Source: Rhodobacteraceae bacterium HIMB11
GTDB lineage: Bacteria; Pseudomonadota; Alphaproteobacteria; Rhodobacterales; Rhodobacteraceae
NCBI GenBank assembly: GCA_000472185.1
Contig: AVDB01000004.1
Coordinates: forward strand, 124,001-188,000
Direction of reading: 5' to 3'
DNA: 64,000 bases
Below are positions 34,395-44,844 of this stretch, in pieces. How positions within the stretch are numbered: the stretch's first letter is position 1; each line of letters opens with the position of its first letter. The notes under the pieces are model-generated. The model was given only the letters and a program-made list of their open reading frames with translations, did not search any database and had not been told where the DNA came from. The translations under genes and the position numbers were made by a program.

Positions 34395-37178
34395 ATGCAT
34401 TTTGCAACTGCAATCACCGAATGCCCCGATGTTTATGATCAGGACGTTTATGATGATATAACACACCAATTCAGGGAAATGGGCCCAAAGCTGCAACACT
34501 TTTTGGGCGCGGTGGCAAGTGTTAGTCCGTTTTTGACCGATCTTATGCGCAAAGAGGATGCTTGGTTACGCGAACGCTTGAACGTGATCGAAATTGATCA
34601 ATCCATCGAAATTGCAATTACCGTTGACATTGGCGCGGCCCTACGATCTGCGAAACGTCGTGTGGCCCTGTGGACCGCATTATGCGATTTTTCAGGTATC
34701 TGGCAAGTGGAACAGGTCTGTACCACGCTAACCGATTTTGCAGACCGTGCGGTGCAATGCGCCTTTGATCACGCAATTTCACAACAAATCGCGCGCGGCA
34801 AATTGCCGGAACTGGCGCGGGATGCACAACCGCACGATACGGGATTGTTCGTCTTGGCCATGGGCAAAATGGGCGCAGGTGAATTGAATTATTCCTCTGA
34901 CATTGATCTTATTTGCCTCTTTGATGAGACGCGTTTCCCCGTGGATGATTTTTTTGACGCACGGGTTGCCTTGATCAAGGCCACGCGCACTGCGACGGCC
35001 CTGTTAAATGACATTACCAGTGCGGGATATGTGTTTCGCACTGATTTGCGCCTGCGCCCCGATCCCGCCGTGACACCCGTTTGTATGGGGGTCGAAGCGG
35101 CAGAACGATATTACGAAAGCCTGGGCCGTACATGGGAACGCGCGGCCTATATCAAGGCGCGTGTTTGCGCAGGGGATCAGGCTGCGGGCGAGGCGTTTTT
35201 AAAATCAATGCGCCCGTTCGTGTGGCGCAAACATTTGGATTTCGCAGCGATCCAAGATGCCCATGCGATGCGACTGGGGTATCGCGAAAAAATCGGTCAA
35301 AGCCGCATAACCTCCATTTCGGGTCACAACGTAAAACTGGGATTGGGCGGCATACGAGAGATTGAGTTTTTCACCCAAACCCAACAACTGATCGCAGGTG
35401 GACGCGATCCTGATTTGCGTGTGCGGGGGACAAAAGACGGTTTGCAACAACTGGCCACCAAGGGATGGATCACATCCGATTTAGCGGATGGTTTGTACCA
35501 CCACTACCGCGATCATCGGAAATTGGAACATAGGTTGCAGATGGTGAATGATGCCCAAACCCACGATCTGCCCTCAACCGATGCGGGATTTGAACGCTTG
35601 GCCGCGATGATGAATACAGCGCCGAACGCTTTGAAAACCGCATTGAAAGATCGGTTCGAAGCTGTTCACGATCTGACCGAAGGGTTCTTTGCAAAAGCTC
35701 CTGCGTCAGAACCCACAGGGGCAGAAGAAACCGCGGATGAAGAAAAAATCACGCAAAGCTGGCCCAGTTATCCCGCATTGCGCAGCGAACGTGCCTATAC
35801 CCTGTTTCAAGAGTTGCGCCCTGAATTGATGGCGCGTTTGCGTGCCGCGTCTTTTCCAGATCAGGCTTTGGTGGCCTTTGATCGCTTTTTGTCAAAACTG
35901 CCTGCGGGCGTTCAATTGTTTTCGTTGTTCCGCGCCAATCCGCAAATGATAGATTTGTTGATCGACATTCTGGGCACCGCGCCCAGTCTGTCCGAATATC
36001 TGTCCCAAAATGTCCAAGTTTTGGACGCGGTGATTGGGGGCAGCTTTTGGGATGATTGGCCGGGTGAAGCAGAACTGCGAGCCCAGCTTCATCGGCGTCT
36101 GGCGGCAGAAACGGATTACGAACGTCAATTGGACCTGTCCCGCCGCTGGAGTAAAGAATGGCATTTCCGCATTGGCGTCCATGTACTGCGTGGCCTGATT
36201 GATGCGGAACAAGCGGGACGGGAATATGCCGATTTGGCGCGGGCCACACTTGGCGGGATTTGGCCCAGTGTGTGTGCGGAATTTGCCCGCAAACATGGGG
36301 CGATGCCCGGGCGTGGGGCGGTTGTTTTGGGTATGGGGTCGCTGGGTGCAGGGCGTCTGCATGCGCATTCGGATTTGGATGTGATCATTATTTATGATGC
36401 CGATGGGGTGGACACATCGCACGGGCGTCGCCCATTGCCCGCCCGCACCTATTACGCCCGTTTGACACAGGCATTGATCACCGCGATGACGGCCCCCATG
36501 TCCGAGGGGTGTTTGTACGAAATGGATATGCGGTTGCGTCCATCGGGGAACAAGGGGCCAGTTGCGACCTCTTGGGCATCATTTCAGAATTATCAACGAA
36601 ATGAGGCATGGGTTTGGGAACACCTTGCCCTGACACGTGCGGCGGCCATTTCGGGGCCTGATGATCTGATCCACGATATTGATGCATTCCGCGTGGCCTT
36701 GGCCGATTTACGCAATTTTGAAACAGTCGCACCTGCATTATCGAAAATGCGTGCACGAATTTCCTCGGTCAAATCAGATCGCAGTGCGTGGGATTTTAAA
36801 CTCGGACCTGGTCGCCTGCAGGATATCGAATTGTTTTCGCAGATGGGCAGCCTGCTTGCGGGACAAAAAGAGCAGAGCGTTGCCGCGGGGATCGCAGGGT
36901 TGGTTGATTTAGGCATCATTGATCAGGCACAGGGTGACACACTACAAACGGCCTATGAACAATTCTGGACGCTACAAGTGGGCAGCAAGTTGTTAATTGA
37001 GGGCGTATTTGATCCTGAAATTGTCGGGGATGGCGGGCAAAGTTTTATTCTGGGCCTTAGCAAATTAGATCAGCTCGACACATTGCAAAACAAAACTATG
37101 TTGCGCGAAACAGCGGCGCGTTCGATCATCGAAACGGTATTGCCAGAACCACAGGAGGACGTCGATGAAAGGGGATGA
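34395..37178 (+). CDS. glnE: Glutamine synthetase adenylyltransferase/deadenylase
   Basis: A 927-residue bifunctional enzyme that adds and removes AMP on glutamine synthetase according to nitrogen status. Two nucleotidyltransferase domains are visible: GKMGAGELNYSSDIDLICL near residue 155 (deadenylase) and GSLGAGRLHAHSDLDVIII near residue 650 (adenylylase), each with the GS and DxD residues. Length is normal. The last 14 bases overlap a small downstream gene. It is divergent from ybaK. Confidence 0.96.
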   Translation: MHFATAITECPDVYDQDVYDDITHQFREMGPKLQHFLGAVASVSPFLTDLMRKEDAWLRERLNVIEIDQSIEIAITVDIGAALRSAKRRVALWTALCDFSGIWQVEQVCTTLTDFADRAVQCAFDHAISQQIARGKLPELARDAQPHDTGLFVLAMGKMGAGELNYSSDIDLICLFDETRFPVDDFFDARVALIKATRTATALLNDITSAGYVFRTDLRLRPDPAVTPVCMGVEAAERYYESLGRTWERAAYIKARVCAGDQAAGEAFLKSMRPFVWRKHLDFAAIQDAHAMRLGYREKIGQSRITSISGHNVKLGLGGIREIEFFTQTQQLIAGGRDPDLRVRGTKDGLQQLATKGWITSDLADGLYHHYRDHRKLEHRLQMVNDAQTHDLPSTDAGFERLAAMMNTAPNALKTALKDRFEAVHDLTEGFFAKAPASEPTGAEETADEEKITQSWPSYPALRSERAYTLFQELRPELMARLRAASFPDQALVAFDRFLSKLPAGVQLFSLFRANPQMIDLLIDILGTAPSLSEYLSQNVQVLDAVIGGSFWDDWPGEAELRAQLHRRLAAETDYERQLDLSRRWSKEWHFRIGVHVLRGLIDAEQAGREYADLARATLGGIWPSVCAEFARKHGAMPGRGAVVLGMGSLGAGRLHAHSDLDVIIIYDADGVDTSHGRRPLPARTYYARLTQALITAMTAPMSEGCLYEMDMRLRPSGNKGPVATSWASFQNYQRNEAWVWEHLALTRAAAISGPDDLIHDIDAFRVALADLRNFETVAPALSKMRARISSVKSDRSAWDFKLGPGRLQDIELFSQMGSLLAGQKEQSVAAGIAGLVDLGIIDQAQGDTLQTAYEQFWTLQVGSKLLIEGVFDPEIVGDGGQSFILGLSKLDQLDTLQNKTMLRETAARSIIETVLPEPQEDVDERG

Positions 37179-37443
37179 ATTTGATCCCAAGGGATTGATT
37201 TTTGAGGCCTATCGCATTGATGGGATCACGAAAAGTGAATGTCGCACCATCTTTCTGGATTGGGCGCTTAGCATCCCGATTGAGGCGGATCAAAAATCGA
37301 TGATCCACGTTTTGCTGGACCGCTATGGTTCAGATGGCCATCCGATGAGCGAAGTTTTGAACGAAGGCCTTGCCTCGATTTCCGCTCCCAAACGGCGCGG
37401 CGGCTGGCGCAGTCGTAATCGTCCACAAACGGATTTGAATTAA
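37165..37443 (+). CDS. Small hypothetical protein coupled to glnE
   Basis: 92 residues, acidic N-terminus and a basic tail (APKRRGGWRSRNRPQ). It starts inside the end of glnE, with GGAGG eight bases upstream of the ATG, so translation is probably coupled. No family is recognised. The tight link to glnE suggests a part in nitrogen control or only a shared transcript; the sequence does not decide. It is followed by a hairpin terminator. Confidence 0.7.
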   Translation: MKGDEFDPKGLIFEAYRIDGITKSECRTIFLDWALSIPIEADQKSMIHVLLDRYGSDGHPMSEVLNEGLASISAPKRRGGWRSRNRPQTDLN

Positions 37444-37509
37444 CGAATTGTTAAACCTTGGCAGCCATTCTGCAGGTGTTTACTCCACGGATCATATAAC
37501 CGCGACACA

Positions 37510-37551
37510 TGATGCACCGTTGTTTGGCTGAACCCAAACTTGGGTGCATCA
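37510..37551. terminator. Inverted repeat between glnE operon and eda
   Basis: TGATGCACC and GGTGCATCA form a perfect 9-bp stem, with a second small palindrome (ACCCAAACTTGGGT) inside. On the plus side TCGTTT follows. It lies where the rightward glnE unit and the leftward edd-eda operon converge and probably stops both. Confidence 0.6.
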
Positions 37552-37555
37552 TCGT

Positions 37556-38197
37556 TTAACGTGGCAGGGCCGCGGCCTCGGCGGCCAATGCCTCAATCGC
37601 GGACCAATCTTTCGCTGCGATCAGATCCTTGGGCGCAACCCAGCTTCCGCCAACGCATAATGTGTTTGATAAACCCAAATATGTTGGGGCATTCGCGGGT
37701 GAAACTCCGCCTGTTGGGCAGAATTTGACTTGCGGGAGCGGAGCGCCAATTGCCTTTAATGCGGGCGCGCCGCCGTTTGCCTCGGCGGGGAAAAATTTCT
37801 GCACGCGGTATCCGCGTTCTAACAGGCGCATCACCTCGCTTGAGGTTGCAGCGCCCGGCAACAAAGGAAGATCCGCCGCTTCACAGGCGTCCAACAACGT
37901 GTCGGTCGCGCCTGGGGATACGCCGAATGTCGCGCCCGCGTTGACCGCGTTTTTCACGTCCTGTGGGGTCAGCAGGGTGCCCGCACCAACAACGCCACCC
38001 TCAACCTTTGCCATTTCGGAAATAACATCCAAGGCGACTGGCGTGCGTAATGTCACCTCTAACACAGGCAGGCCACCTGCCACCAACGCTTCGGCCAAGG
38101 GACGCGCGGTTGCGACATCATCCAAAACCAATACAGGGATCACGGGTGCAAGGTTGCAAAGTTCTTCGGCTTTTATGCTGGCGGCTTCTGGTGTCAT
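37556..38197 (-). CDS. eda: KDPG/KHG aldolase
   Basis: A 213-residue class I aldolase that splits 2-keto-3-deoxy-6-phosphogluconate into pyruvate and glyceraldehyde 3-phosphate, the last step of the Entner-Doudoroff route. EVTLRT carries the catalytic Glu and KFFPAEANGG the Schiff-base lysine. The ATG at 38197 has a strong AAGGAG 8-13 bases upstream; an ATG ten codons earlier lies within the edd 3' end and is rejected. It follows edd by 11 bases. Confidence 0.95.
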   Translation of the reverse strand: MTPEAASIKAEELCNLAPVIPVLVLDDVATARPLAEALVAGGLPVLEVTLRTPVALDVISEMAKVEGGVVGAGTLLTPQDVKNAVNAGATFGVSPGATDTLLDACEAADLPLLPGAATSSEVMRLLERGYRVQKFFPAEANGGAPALKAIGAPLPQVKFCPTGGVSPANAPTYLGLSNTLCVGGSWVAPKDLIAAKDWSAIEALAAEAAALPR

Positions 38198-38208
38198 ATC
38201 ATTTCTCC

Positions 38209-40017
38209 TTAGCGAACGGCGACGCATGCGCCATTGGTGGCAAGCCCAACGTTTTCGCGGAACACATCAAACAATTCGCGCCCCAAACCAGCAGAATTTT
38301 GGCTTAGGTCCATTGTGGCAACAGGACGTGCGTCAAAATCATCGGCCAATACAGTCAGCGTCCCGTTAGTTGCATCCAATTGCACCACATCCCCATCAAT
38401 CAGTTTGGCCAATGGTCCACCCAAGGCGGCCTCGGGTGACATGTGGATCGCGGCGGGCACCTTCCCTGATGCGCCAGACATACGGCCATCCGTCACAAGG
38501 GCCACTTTTAACCCACGATCCTGCAACACGGCCAAGGTGGGCGTCAGGCCATGCAATTCGGGCATGCCATTGGAACGTGGTCCTTGGAAACGCACAACTA
38601 CGATGGTGTCATCGGTAAATTCACCTGCCTTAAATGCATTTTTAACCGACTCTTGATTATGGAAAATCCGCACGGGGGCCTCGATCACATGTCGTTCTGG
38701 GGCAACGGCGGAAATTTTGATCATGCCTGTTCCCAAATTTCCAGACAGTTGTTTCAAACCACCCGTTTTCTGAAATGGATCACTTGAGGGGCGCAGTATT
38801 TTGTCGTTTTGGCTCTCTGTTGTTCCTTGCACAAATGTGATGCCATTTTCCGTCAGTTTCGGCTCTTGGCGATAGGCGTCCAATCCCTGACCCATGACGG
38901 TGGTTACATCATTGTGCAACAGTCCTGCATCCAATAATTCATTGATCATATAACCCAATCCGCCCGCTGCATGGAAATGGTTCACATCTGCCAAACCATT
39001 TGGATAAACCTTGGCCATCAGCGGAGTAACAGATGAGATTTCATCAAAATCCTCAACCTCAAGCATGATGCCCGACGCACGCGCCATTGCGGGCAGGTGA
39101 AGAACCAAGTTTGTGGACCCACCCGTTGCCATCAAACCAACGATCCCGTTCACAAATGCCCGTTCGCTTAGCACCTGATAGGCGGGTGTGTAATGTTCGC
39201 CTAGGGCGGTGATTTCACTAATCCGTTTGGTGCCTTCACGCGTTAATGCATCGCGCAGGTCGGTGTTTGGTTGCACAAAGGATGCACCAGGCAGGTGAAG
39301 GCCCATGAATTCCATCAACATCTGATTTGAATTCGCTGTCCCGTAAAATGTGCATGTGCCGGGGCTGTGATAGCTGGCCATTTCGGCCCGCATCAATTCA
39401 TCACGACCCACTTCGCCCTTTGCGAATTGCTGCCTGACCTTGGCCTTTTCATCATTTGGCAGGCCAGAGGGCATGGGACCCGCAGGCAAAAAGATGCTGG
39501 GCAGGAATCCAAATGTGCCTGTGGCCATAACCAGACCGGGCACGATTTTATCGCAGACACCCAAGTATATGGCGGCGTCAAATGTGTTGTGCGACAGGGC
39601 GATGCCCGCAGCCATGGCAATGACATCACGCGAAAACAGGGATAATTCCATCCCCATTTGGCCTTGGGTCACCCCATCACACATGGCGGGAACCCCACCT
39701 GCCACTTGGGCCGTGGCACCGTTTTCGCGTGCCGCATCCTTGATCAGATCGGGAAAGCGTTGGAATGGCTGATGGGCCGACAGCATATCATTATAGGCGG
39801 TCACAATCCCAAGGTTCGGTTGACGTTCGGCCATCAATGTCGCCTGATCAGATCCCATCGCGGCATAGGCATGCGCCTGATTTCCGCAGGTCAAATGCGC
39901 GCGACGTGGTCCATGATCCCCCAAGGCTTTCATGCGCTCGATATAGGCGGAACGCGTGTCCTCTGATCTTTGAATAATGCGCTCAGTGACGCGGGCGATG
40001 GTTGGGTTTAAGGGCAT
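38209..40017 (-). CDS. edd: Phosphogluconate dehydratase
   Basis: A 602-residue 4Fe-4S dehydratase converting 6-phosphogluconate to KDPG. It has the IlvD/Edd-family signatures: [25 protein letters not shown] and [17 protein letters not shown], including the cluster cysteines. Start at ATG 40017 ([14 protein letters not shown]) with AGGAG five bases upstream; the longer frame upstream is leader sequence. A 12-bp perfect palindrome, also found at eno, lies 26 bases before the start. eda follows. Confidence 0.96.
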   Translation of the reverse strand: MPLNPTIARVTERIIQRSEDTRSAYIERMKALGDHGPRRAHLTCGNQAHAYAAMGSDQATLMAERQPNLGIVTAYNDMLSAHQPFQRFPDLIKDAARENGATAQVAGGVPAMCDGVTQGQMGMELSLFSRDVIAMAAGIALSHNTFDAAIYLGVCDKIVPGLVMATGTFGFLPSIFLPAGPMPSGLPNDEKAKVRQQFAKGEVGRDELMRAEMASYHSPGTCTFYGTANSNQMLMEFMGLHLPGASFVQPNTDLRDALTREGTKRISEITALGEHYTPAYQVLSERAFVNGIVGLMATGGSTNLVLHLPAMARASGIMLEVEDFDEISSVTPLMAKVYPNGLADVNHFHAAGGLGYMINELLDAGLLHNDVTTVMGQGLDAYRQEPKLTENGITFVQGTTESQNDKILRPSSDPFQKTGGLKQLSGNLGTGMIKISAVAPERHVIEAPVRIFHNQESVKNAFKAGEFTDDTIVVVRFQGPRSNGMPELHGLTPTLAVLQDRGLKVALVTDGRMSGASGKVPAAIHMSPEAALGGPLAKLIDGDVVQLDATNGTLTVLADDFDARPVATMDLSQNSAGLGRELFDVFRENVGLATNGACVAVR

Positions 40018-40042
40018 GTTGGCTCCTAAATATGACCAAATT

Positions 40043-40054
40043 GTTAGCGCTAAC
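40043..40054. promoter_or_regulatory. LacI-type (CceR-like) operator upstream of edd-eda
   Basis: GTTAGCGCTAAC is a perfect 12-bp palindrome with the central CG step usual for LacI-family operators, 26-37 bases upstream of the edd ATG. It is flanked by ...GATTGCG, giving a 14-base string CGCTAACGATTGCG that recurs upstream of eno. In Rhodobacter sphaeroides the LacI-type regulator CceR controls Entner-Doudoroff and enolase genes through a similar palindrome (from memory). Confidence 0.7.
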
Positions 40055-40157
40055 GATTGCGTGATACATGAGTGTATTAAAAACTGCAAGCGATGCTTTC
40101 GTCGTGATGGGATGGATATCTCTTTTCTTTGTGGGGGCAAGGGCGTAAAGGACGGAT

Positions 40158-41357
40158 ATGACAGATACAGCCCCACTTCCAATTATTCGCCTCCGTCCAA
40201 ACGCGGCCGCACGTGCCATTCGATTTGGCTTCCCATGGGTCTATGACAACGAATTGGTCATGGATCGGCGCAGCCGCAAAATTGATGCGGGCACATTGGG
40301 CATCCTGCAGGATGCAGAACGAAATGATCTCGGTTTGGTTGCGATCAATCCAAATTCAAAAATCGTCGCGCGGGTGTTGGACAGCAACATCAATACTATG
40401 ATCGATGTCGATTGGTTTCGGGGTAAGTTTCAGCGCGCATTGGACCTGCGGGCGCGTTTGTTTGATCGCCCATTTTATCGATTGATCCATGCGGAATCTG
40501 ATGGCCTGCCCGGTGTGATCATTGACCGATTTGATGATCATTTCGTTGTGCAACCCAATGCAGCATGGGCAGATCGGCTGTTGGATGCACTGGTGGATGT
40601 CTTGGTGGATGTGACGGACGCACGCGTTGTGATCAAAAACGCCTCTGGTCGCACCCGCGGGCTTGAGGGGTTAGATGATGTCTCAGAGGTTTTGCGCGGT
40701 GACATGCCAAGCGCGCCAATTCAGGTGCCTATGAACAGGGCCATTTATATGGCGGATTTGGCAGGGGGGCAGAAAACAGGGTTATTCTTTGATCAACGTC
40801 CCAATCACGCCTTTGCGGCGAGCCTTTCGAAAGGTGCGCGTGTTTTGGATGTCTTTTCCCATGTGGGTGGGTTTTCATTGGCGGCACTTGCGGCAGGGGC
40901 GGATCATGCCGTGGCGGTTGATGGCTCGACTGCGGCGCTTGATCTGGCGATGCAGGGGGCGGCCGCGATGGGTGTTCAGGACAGGTTCCAAACCCGTCGT
41001 GGTGACGCATTTGATGTGATGACCCAATTGGTGGAAGAGGGCGCGCAATTTGATGTCGTTATTTGCGATCCACCCGCATTTGCATCCTCAAAACCCGCGC
41101 TAGAGGCGGGGTTGCGTGCCTATGAACGTGTGGCGCGACTGGCGGCGCAGTTGGTGGTTGATGGTGGATACCTTGGCCTGTGTTCCTGTTCACATGCGGC
41201 GGATTTGGCGAAATTCCGTGCGGCCTCAATCCGTGGGATTGGACGGGCAGGGCGGAAATCCGCGCTGATCCACACGGGCTTTGCTGGGCCAGATCATCCG
41301 CTGCATCCGCAATTGGCCGAAAGCGGTTACCTAAAATCCCTGTTCTTTCGCCTATGA
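40158..41357 (+). CDS. rlmI: 23S rRNA (cytosine) methyltransferase, RlmI-like
   Basis: 399 residues. An N-terminal PUA RNA-binding domain ([16 protein letters not shown]) is followed by a linker domain and a Rossmann SAM methyltransferase with [16 protein letters not shown] and the catalytic CDPPAFA. E. coli RlmI methylates C1962 of 23S rRNA; this is the likely but unproven target. The ATG has AAGGA six bases upstream. Its stop overlaps the start of a PIN-domain gene by four bases. Confidence 0.88.
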   Translation: MTDTAPLPIIRLRPNAAARAIRFGFPWVYDNELVMDRRSRKIDAGTLGILQDAERNDLGLVAINPNSKIVARVLDSNINTMIDVDWFRGKFQRALDLRARLFDRPFYRLIHAESDGLPGVIIDRFDDHFVVQPNAAWADRLLDALVDVLVDVTDARVVIKNASGRTRGLEGLDDVSEVLRGDMPSAPIQVPMNRAIYMADLAGGQKTGLFFDQRPNHAFAASLSKGARVLDVFSHVGGFSLAALAAGADHAVAVDGSTAALDLAMQGAAAMGVQDRFQTRRGDAFDVMTQLVEEGAQFDVVICDPPAFASSKPALEAGLRAYERVARLAAQLVVDGGYLGLCSCSHAADLAKFRAASIRGIGRAGRKSALIHTGFAGPDHPLHPQLAESGYLKSLFFRL

Positions 41358-41896
41358 AGCTGCTGATTGATACCTGTGTTTTGTTCCCGACAGTGATGCG
41401 GCATGCCTTACTTGGCGCCTGCAAAATCCAAGGGTGGATGCCCCTTTGGTCAGAGCGCATTCTTGAGGAATGGTCCCATTCGGCACGAAAACTGGGCCCA
41501 GAGGGCGAGATGCAAGCGCGAGGCGAAATCGCATTGCTGAAGGCCGATTGGCCCAATGCAATTGTCAGCTGGCCCGCCGAAATGGAGCGCCAAGTATGGC
41601 TGCCCGACGAAAATGATCGTCATGTTTTGGCGGCGGCGATCTCGGGGTCCGCGGACATGATCGTAACGCTAAACGCACGTGATTTCCCGAGAGGATATTT
41701 GCGCGAAGAGGGGCTGGACCGCATTGATCCAGATGCCCTATTGATGCAAACATTTCTGGATTATCCTGAACCAAGCGCGCAGCTTGCCGATGACATTTTG
41801 CAAGTTGCGAACACGTTTCAGGGGGGCGGATGGACAAAACGGGCTCTGTTCAAAAAGGCGCGTTTGCCACGATTTGCCAAGGCGATTTCGGATTAG
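41354..41896 (+). CDS. PIN domain protein
   Basis: 180 residues with a PIN-type ribonuclease core: LLIDTCVLFPT (first metal Asp), ERILEEW, and PDENDRHVLAAAISGSADMIVTLNARDFP, which supplies the remaining acidic residues. Many PIN proteins are toxins, but no antitoxin gene is adjacent. Instead it is translationally coupled (ATGA) to an rRNA methyltransferase. I recall a conserved Rhodobacterales family of this type named after RSP_2648. An RNA-processing or ribosome-linked role is plausible, not shown. Confidence 0.85.
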   Translation: MKLLIDTCVLFPTVMRHALLGACKIQGWMPLWSERILEEWSHSARKLGPEGEMQARGEIALLKADWPNAIVSWPAEMERQVWLPDENDRHVLAAAISGSADMIVTLNARDFPRGYLREEGLDRIDPDALLMQTFLDYPEPSAQLADDILQVANTFQGGGWTKRALFKKARLPRFAKAISD

Positions 41897-42375
41897 GGGC
41901 TTCTTCGGGCGACGAGATCACCGCGAAATTCAACCGTATTTGCATTGCTTGCTTCCAAGAGTGCCCCTGCATTTTTCCCATTTTGGCCAAAGATACCGCC
42001 CATAACGCGGCCTGTTGCCGTGGTTCCATCAGGAATGTTGCCCACGCTGGTAAAGGCATAGTGTGCCGCGCTTGAACAAAAAACGGCACTGCCAAAAGCC
42101 CCAAGATAGGCAATGTTGGATACATCAATCGTGAGGCCCCCTAAATCGGGTTGCCCCCTTCCAAGCGGTGTCACGTCAAAACGATCAAGTGTTAGTGTTC
42201 CCCCCTGCGCCGCATTCAGCGATAGGGCGACATTCCCACTATCAAGTTGATATGCATCTTCGCCGTAAACCAGATACCCCGTCGCCGTGCCATTTGCCGT
42301 GAACTGCAGAATTGCTGCGGGGTTTGGCGTTGGCTTTCCGTAAATTGATCGTCTGACATGGCACAGATATCCCAA
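41893..42375 (-). CDS. Probable truncated beta-rich surface protein (hypothetical)
   Basis: 160 codons from a TTG. The body is Gly/Ala/Thr-rich with alternating hydrophobic strands and ends MGGIFGQNGKNAGALLEA, then VEFRGDLVARR, a pattern like the C-terminal barrel of transferrin-binding-protein-like lipoproteins. No signal peptide or lipobox is visible, and the frame upstream is open only to 42453 without ATG, GTG or further TTG. A surface lipoprotein would need one, so this is probably the 3' part of a gene that lost its start. It converges on the PIN gene with a four-base overlap. Low certainty on family and on whether it is expressed. Confidence 0.45.
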   Translation of the reverse strand: MGYLCHVRRSIYGKPTPNPAAILQFTANGTATGYLVYGEDAYQLDSGNVALSLNAAQGGTLTLDRFDVTPLGRGQPDLGGLTIDVSNIAYLGAFGSAVFCSSAAHYAFTSVGNIPDGTTATGRVMGGIFGQNGKNAGALLEASNANTVEFRGDLVARRSP

Positions 42376-42452
42376 GAGTATCTGGATCAGTGTGTTAACT
42401 GCGTTAAAAATCGTGAATGTGGGGATTAGGATCGCGCATGGGGTATACGACT

Positions 42453-42481
42453 AGAAAACTCAATTTGCTGTTGAGTTTTCT
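42453..42481. terminator. Hairpin terminator downstream of eno
   Basis: AGAAAACTCAA and TTGAGTTTTCT form a perfect 11-bp stem around a 7-base loop, about 90 bases past the eno stop. The descending arm carries the T tract. It should end the eno transcript before the surface-protein remnant. Confidence 0.7.
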
Positions 42482-42569
42482 ATCTACGTATGGATCGAAA
42501 GGTGAAAGTGGGTCTATAGTATACTCGTTTGGGTTGTGTGGCACGGTCCATAGACCGCGCCAACGCGTC

Positions 42570-43895
<1,326 letters not shown>

Positions 43896-43915
43896 TCACA
43901 AAGTGAATGCATTCT

Positions 43916-43945
43916 GTTAGCGATAACGGGAAAGATAACGCTAAC
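43916..43945. promoter_or_regulatory. Two tandem LacI-type (CceR-like) operators upstream of eno
   Basis: GTTAGCGATAAC (43916-43927) and GATAACGCTAAC (43934-43945) are variants of the perfect edd palindrome GTTAGCGCTAAC, with centres 18 bases apart. The second, with its flank, contains CGCTAACGATTGCG, identical over 14 bases to the edd site. Two sites nearly two helical turns apart would allow cooperative binding. Confidence 0.65.
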
Positions 43946-43965
43946 GATTGCGCAGACATTTCACT

Positions 43966-44844
43966 TTAGGAAATTTCACCGCTCGCACGCACCCGTTCGC
44001 GCCAGAATGTGTAAAGCCCAGAGGTGATTACAATCGCGCTGCCGACCCATGTCAGTAGATCAGGGCGTTCCCCCAAAAACGCCATGGCCAACAGAGTTGA
44101 GAATATCAAACGAGTATAGCGATAGGGGGCCACGGTTGAGGCTTCTGCTATACGGGTTGAAATGATGATTGTAAAATATCCCAGCACGGCTGTGATGATC
44201 GCGATAAAGATGTAGACCCATTCAACCGCGTTCGGTTTGATCATGTGATCCGAGAATGGCCAAATCAACACCCCCGCTGACCCCATCGCAAAAAATCCAT
44301 AAAACCCGAAAGAGGCGGAGTGCAGTGTCGTTTTAATTACCCGCATTAACATGTCGCGGAGTGCCAGCATCGCAACCGAGATGACCGCATACACCATGCC
44401 AATCTGAAAATCCGCAGCACCGGGGCGCACGATCAGTAAAACACCGCCAAATCCAATCAAAATAGCGGCCCATCTACGAATGCCCACGCGTTCGTTCAAA
44501 AATAGAACTGCGCCCAATGTCACGAACAGCGGGATCGCCTGAATAATCGCGGCAAGGCTGGATAAAGGAATGCTCACAATCGCCAAAATGAAAAAGGCAG
44601 CCCCAAAGAAATCACAAAGAATGCGGATCAAAACCAAACGATCCCAGGTCTGTGCGGTGAACAAAGGCGTGCGGATGGCCAATGCCCAAAGCGCAAAGGC
44701 CAGTAGGCCGCCATAGCCCACCAAAAATAGGATTTGATGCGGGGGCATGACAGGGCCCAGAAATTTCAGAAACAAATCCTCGATCGCAAAAAACGCCATT
44801 GATGCAATCATCATGGCGATCCCGCGAATATTGTCGTTTCTCAT
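43966..44844 (-). CDS. EamA/DMT family transporter
   Basis: 292 residues with ten predicted membrane helices in two EamA repeats. The first begins RGIAMMIASMAFFAIEDLFLKF and the second carries VYAVISVAMLALRDMLMR. Members export amino acids, metabolites or other small molecules; the substrate is not predictable. Its start overlaps the stop of the Fur-type regulator as ATGA (44841-44844), so the two form one unit and the transporter may answer to metal status. Confidence 0.88.
   Translation of the reverse strand: MRNDNIRGIAMMIASMAFFAIEDLFLKFLGPVMPPHQILFLVGYGGLLAFALWALAIRTPLFTAQTWDRLVLIRILCDFFGAAFFILAIVSIPLSSLAAIIQAIPLFVTLGAVLFLNERVGIRRWAAILIGFGGVLLIVRPGAADFQIGMVYAVISVAMLALRDMLMRVIKTTLHSASFGFYGFFAMGSAGVLIWPFSDHMIKPNAVEWVYIFIAIITAVLGYFTIIISTRIAEASTVAPYRYTRLIFSTLLAMAFLGERPDLLTWVGSAIVITSGLYTFWRERVRASGEIS

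Noticed and set aside
37629-38369. Rightward open frame of 246 codons across eda and edd
   Set aside because: It covers the antisense of two well-supported Entner-Doudoroff genes and looks like low-complexity shadow.
41354-41896. PIN protein as half of a toxin-antitoxin system
   Set aside because: No small antitoxin gene lies on either side; the upstream partner is an rRNA methyltransferase and the downstream gene is convergent.
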